This document shows, piece by piece, positions 62,093 to 64,000 of a DNA stretch of 64,000 nt; position 1 is the first letter of the stretch, and every line of letters starts with the position of its first letter. The DNA comes from Ardenticatenaceae bacterium (lineage in GTDB: Bacteria > Chloroflexota > Anaerolineae > Promineifilales > Promineifilaceae), in the NCBI GenBank assembly GCA_020634565.1, contig JACKBN010000004.1, forward strand, positions 496,001-560,000, written 5' to 3'. Position numbers and translations under genes: made by a program. The notes below the pieces were generated by a model. It saw only the letters and a list, made by a program, of their open reading frames with translations, was not told where the DNA came from and did not search any database.

Positions 62093-63345
62093 AGCAGTCC
62101 GGTGGGGGGCAGCTCCAGACGCAGGGCGATGATAAATTCACTGCCCTCCCGGTTGCTACTTTCGGCCCAAATACGGCCGCCGTGCAGCTCTACCAACTCT
62201 TTGGCGATGGACAAACCCAGCCCCATGCCTTCATGCTGGCGGCGCAGGGGTGATTCGACCTGGTAGAACCGCTTGAAAATGCGTTCTAGCTGGTCTTCTG
62301 GCACGCCGATGCCGCTGTCTTTGATGCGGAACCACGCTTCGCGCCCTTGACGCTCCACTTTTACAACAATTTGGCCGCCCTTGGGCGTGAACTTGACGGC
62401 GTTGTTGAGCAGGTTGCCGATGATCACTTCCATCATGTCCTGGTCGATGAGGACGAGCAGTTCATGCTCTGGCAGGGTGACGTGGACGGTTTGCTCTTTG
62501 GCAACGGCCGTTTCATCCCGTTCCAGGTTCATATCGTGAACCAGAGCCACCAAATTCACCTTTTTGCGGGTGAGCGCCGCCGTGCCAGCATCCACATAGC
62601 GCAGGTTGAGCATGTCTTGAATGAGAGCCCGCAGATGAACGGCCGCTTGTAGCACATTGTCGAACTGGGCCGTCATCTCTGGCCCTGCTTCATCACGCAA
62701 AAAGGAAACGTAGCCCAAAATTACCGACAGCGGCGTGCGCAGTTCGTGCGAGGCGATGGCAATGAAATCGGTTTTGAGCTGATCCAGCTCATTGAGTTCC
62801 GCGTTGGCCTGCTGTAACTCGTTGAACAGCCGGGCCTGTTCCACCGCCACGCCGGCAATATCTGCCAAAATGGAGAGCGTCTCAAAATCCTGAATGGAGA
62901 AATCGCCGCCACCGTTTTTGTTGAGCGCTTCCAGCACGCCGACCGGTTCCTGGTTTACGTTGTGCATGGGCACGCCCAAAATAGAGCGGGTATGGAAGGA
63001 AATCGCATCATCCACATTTTGGTTCCAGCGCGAGTCTTTGGACACGTCCTGGATGTACATTGGCTTGTTTTCGGTAAGAATGGCTCCGGCAATCGAACCA
63101 TCGAGCGAAACGGTCATATTGGCCAATTCGGGCGGCACTTCGTTAGAAGACGCTTTGAAATGAAGCTGCTGCGTTTTGGGGTCCAACAGCAAAATGGAGG
63201 CGGCTTCCGCGTTGGTTAGATCGGCCGCTTCGGAAATGATGCGGGAGAGCAAATGGTCGAGATTGGTGGTGGCGTTGAGTACCCGGCTAATTTCAACCAG
63301 GCGAGCCATTCGTTCGGCATTTAGTTTGGGGCGCTGTGCGTTCAT
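62089..63345 (-). CDS. GAF-domain sensor histidine kinase
   Basis: The 418-residue soluble kinase has a GAF domain (about 25-165, LSRIISEAADLTNAEAASILL, ILGVPMHNVNQEPVGVLEALN), a short coiled coil, HisKA with phospho-acceptor His200 (IASHELRTPLSVI), and HATPase (NLLNNAVKFTP N-box, DSGIGVPEDQ, GMGLGLSIAKELVELHGG). No membrane segment is present, so it senses a cytoplasmic signal or small ligand. No response regulator is adjacent. It is the first gene of the coupled run on the minus strand. Confidence 0.95.
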   Translation of the reverse strand: MNAQRPKLNAERMARLVEISRVLNATTNLDHLLSRIISEAADLTNAEAASILLLDPKTQQLHFKASSNEVPPELANMTVSLDGSIAGAILTENKPMYIQDVSKDSRWNQNVDDAISFHTRSILGVPMHNVNQEPVGVLEALNKNGGGDFSIQDFETLSILADIAGVAVEQARLFNELQQANAELNELDQLKTDFIAIASHELRTPLSVILGYVSFLRDEAGPEMTAQFDNVLQAAVHLRALIQDMLNLRYVDAGTAALTRKKVNLVALVHDMNLERDETAVAKEQTVHVTLPEHELLVLIDQDMMEVIIGNLLNNAVKFTPKGGQIVVKVERQGREAWFRIKDSGIGVPEDQLERIFKRFYQVESPLRRQHEGMGLGLSIAKELVELHGGRIWAESSNREGSEFIIALRLELPPTGLL

Positions 63346-63497
63346 AAGCGGTCCTTGCTTAACAGGTGATGAATACGGCCGTTTTCTCCGGTTGTCATTG
63401 AAGATATGATACGGTATGCTGACTGCTTAGACAAGCGACGGGAACGGCCGTTTGTCGAGAGTAAACACTGACTTTAACCATTGTTCAATGTTGGAAA

Positions 63498-63529
63498 GTA
63501 ATTGAGTAATTCGGTAATTACTCAATTAC
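63498..63529. promoter_or_regulatory. Perfect AT-rich palindrome upstream of hemW
   Basis: GTAATTGAGTAATT (63498-63511) and AATTACTCAATTAC (63516-63529) form a perfect 14-bp inverted repeat around CGGT, 13 bp before the hemW start, in the divergent gap with the histidine kinase. It could be an operator or an RNA hairpin over the start region. CCAATTAC follows as a third partial repeat. Confidence 0.6.
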
Positions 63530-63541
63530 CCAATTACATTT

Positions 63542-64000
63542 ATGTCTGAACCTAGCCTTAGCCTCTACCTGCATATTCCCTTCTGCAAACATCGCTGCGC
63601 ATACTGCGATTTCAACACGTACACCAGCCTGCTGGATTTGCGGGAGACGTATGCCGATGCCCTGGTGATGGAGATGGCTCAGGTGACGGGTGGCGTGCGG
63701 CGACCGGTACACACCATCTTTTTTGGCGGCGGTACGCCATCGTTGATGTCGCCTGCGTCTCTAGAGCGCATTTTGGCGGGAGTGCGGGCACATTTTGATC
63801 TGGCTGCCGACGCGGAAGTGACGATGGAGGCGAATCCGGGGACGGTGGATCTGGATTATTTAACGGCCGTTCACCAGGCAGGCATCAATCGCATCAGCTT
63901 TGGCGTGCAAAGCGTGGTTGCATCTGAGCTGGCGCTGCTGGAACGAGAACATGATTTTGGCACGGTGGTAGACGCGGTGGCAATGGCCCGGCAGGTGGGG
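63542..64000 (+). CDS. hemW: HemW-like radical SAM protein, 3' end outside window
   Basis: The first 153 codons are present. The radical SAM cluster is CKHRCAYC (Cys16, Cys20, Cys23; CxxxCxxC), preceded by LYLHIPFC and followed by IFFGGGTPSLMSP, VTMEANPGTVDLDYL and GINRISFGVQSV, all typical of HemW/oxygen-independent coproporphyrinogen oxidase-like proteins. HemW members are haem chaperones rather than oxidases, and the CxxxCxxC followed by Asp-Phe (CDFNTY) fits HemW. There is no clear ribosome-binding site; the palindrome at 63498 is close upstream. Confidence 0.92.
   Translation, partial: MSEPSLSLYLHIPFCKHRCAYCDFNTYTSLLDLRETYADALVMEMAQVTGGVRRPVHTIFFGGGTPSLMSPASLERILAGVRAHFDLAADAEVTMEANPGTVDLDYLTAVHQAGINRISFGVQSVVASELALLEREHDFGTVVDAVAMARQVG

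Larger units (their letters stand above)
946..63870. repeat. Dispersed 8-bp palindrome ACGGCCGT (HIP1-like)
   Basis: The palindrome ACGGCCGT, often within AAACGGCCGTTT, occurs about 100 times in the window by eye count (first at 946, last at 63863-63870). A random 8-mer of this composition would be expected once or twice. It lies in genes on both strands, in all three frames (read as Thr-Ala-Val, Asn-Gly-Arg or Arg-Pro), and between genes. It is absent from about 45.65 to 50.39 kb and rare in the conserved ftsH gene. The pattern resembles HIP1 of cyanobacteria; its function is unknown. Confidence 0.9.

Noticed and set aside
1..64000. TGA read as a sense codon throughout (code 4 or 25)
   Set aside because: Many intact genes end in TGA (for example at 13627, 54622 and 57163), so the TGA at 2310-2312 is a special case, not a changed code.
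1..64000. tRNA or rRNA genes
   Set aside because: I looked in the intergenic gaps for cloverleaf-type arms with GTTCGA-like loops and CCA ends and saw none; a covariance search would be needed to exclude a degenerate one.

Overview
The window looks like part of a chromosome of an uncultured or little-studied Chloroflexota bacterium (Anaerolineae/Ardenticatenia-like). This is an inference from gene style: a substrate-binding lipoprotein with a Thr/Val-rich linker, a giant cyclase-AAA-TPR protein, large secreted proteases and beta-propellers ending in a short LYLPVV-K type tail, a PucC-family transporter, and many genes in ATGA-coupled operons. There is no rRNA or tRNA here to settle the taxonomy. 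The 8-bp palindrome ACGGCCGT is spread through coding and non-coding DNA, about 100 times by eye, much as HIP1 is in cyanobacteria.

Layout. 1-2.45 kb (minus): a sugar-type ABC substrate-binding lipoprotein (cut by the window edge), its LacI-type regulator with two operator palindromes, and a peroxiredoxin-like gene whose first active-site Cys codon is an in-frame TGA followed by a SECIS-like hairpin (probable selenoprotein). 2.8-8.7 kb (plus): ECF sigma factor, ftsH with promoter and terminator, an ABC exporter and a TraB-family membrane protein. 8.8-9.8 kb: an insertion sequence sitting inside a palindromic repeat. 9.9-25 kb: dienelactone-hydrolase-like enzyme, ogt, a molybdopterin oxidoreductase, the cyclase-AAA-TPR protein, a secreted propeller/C25 peptidase with a QISNIG repeat, Nudix, a Tat-exported phosphoesterase and an MBL-fold protein. 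25.1-27.7 kb (minus): aroH-aroF preceded by a Phe/Tyr-rich leader peptide and terminator (attenuation). 29-35.4 kb: a subtilisin-like protease and a TolB-like propeller, convergent, separated by a terminator made of two ACGGCCGT copies.

35.7-45.7 kb is an accessory region: gene fragments (TetR, CruF-like), XRE-DUF805, a kinase-like phosphotransferase, two GNAT enzymes, a higBA pair with a frameshifted toxin, three copies of a hairpin repeat with a duplicated 3' gene end, and a 41-bp tandem array. 45.8-50.0 kb is an AT-rich three-gene block (two paralogous unknown proteins and a peptidoglycan-binding/DUF2272 protein) with no ACGGCCGT copy, probably recently acquired.

50.3-56 kb (plus): a clostripain-like lipoprotein, a GIY-YIG nuclease tightly flanked by nested hairpins, and a MerR-PucC pair. 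56-63.3 kb (minus): a tightly coupled run of histidine kinase, Nudix, NfeD-type protease and biotin carrier protein, then M24 peptidase, glycosidase-like lipoprotein and dinB. The window ends inside hemW.
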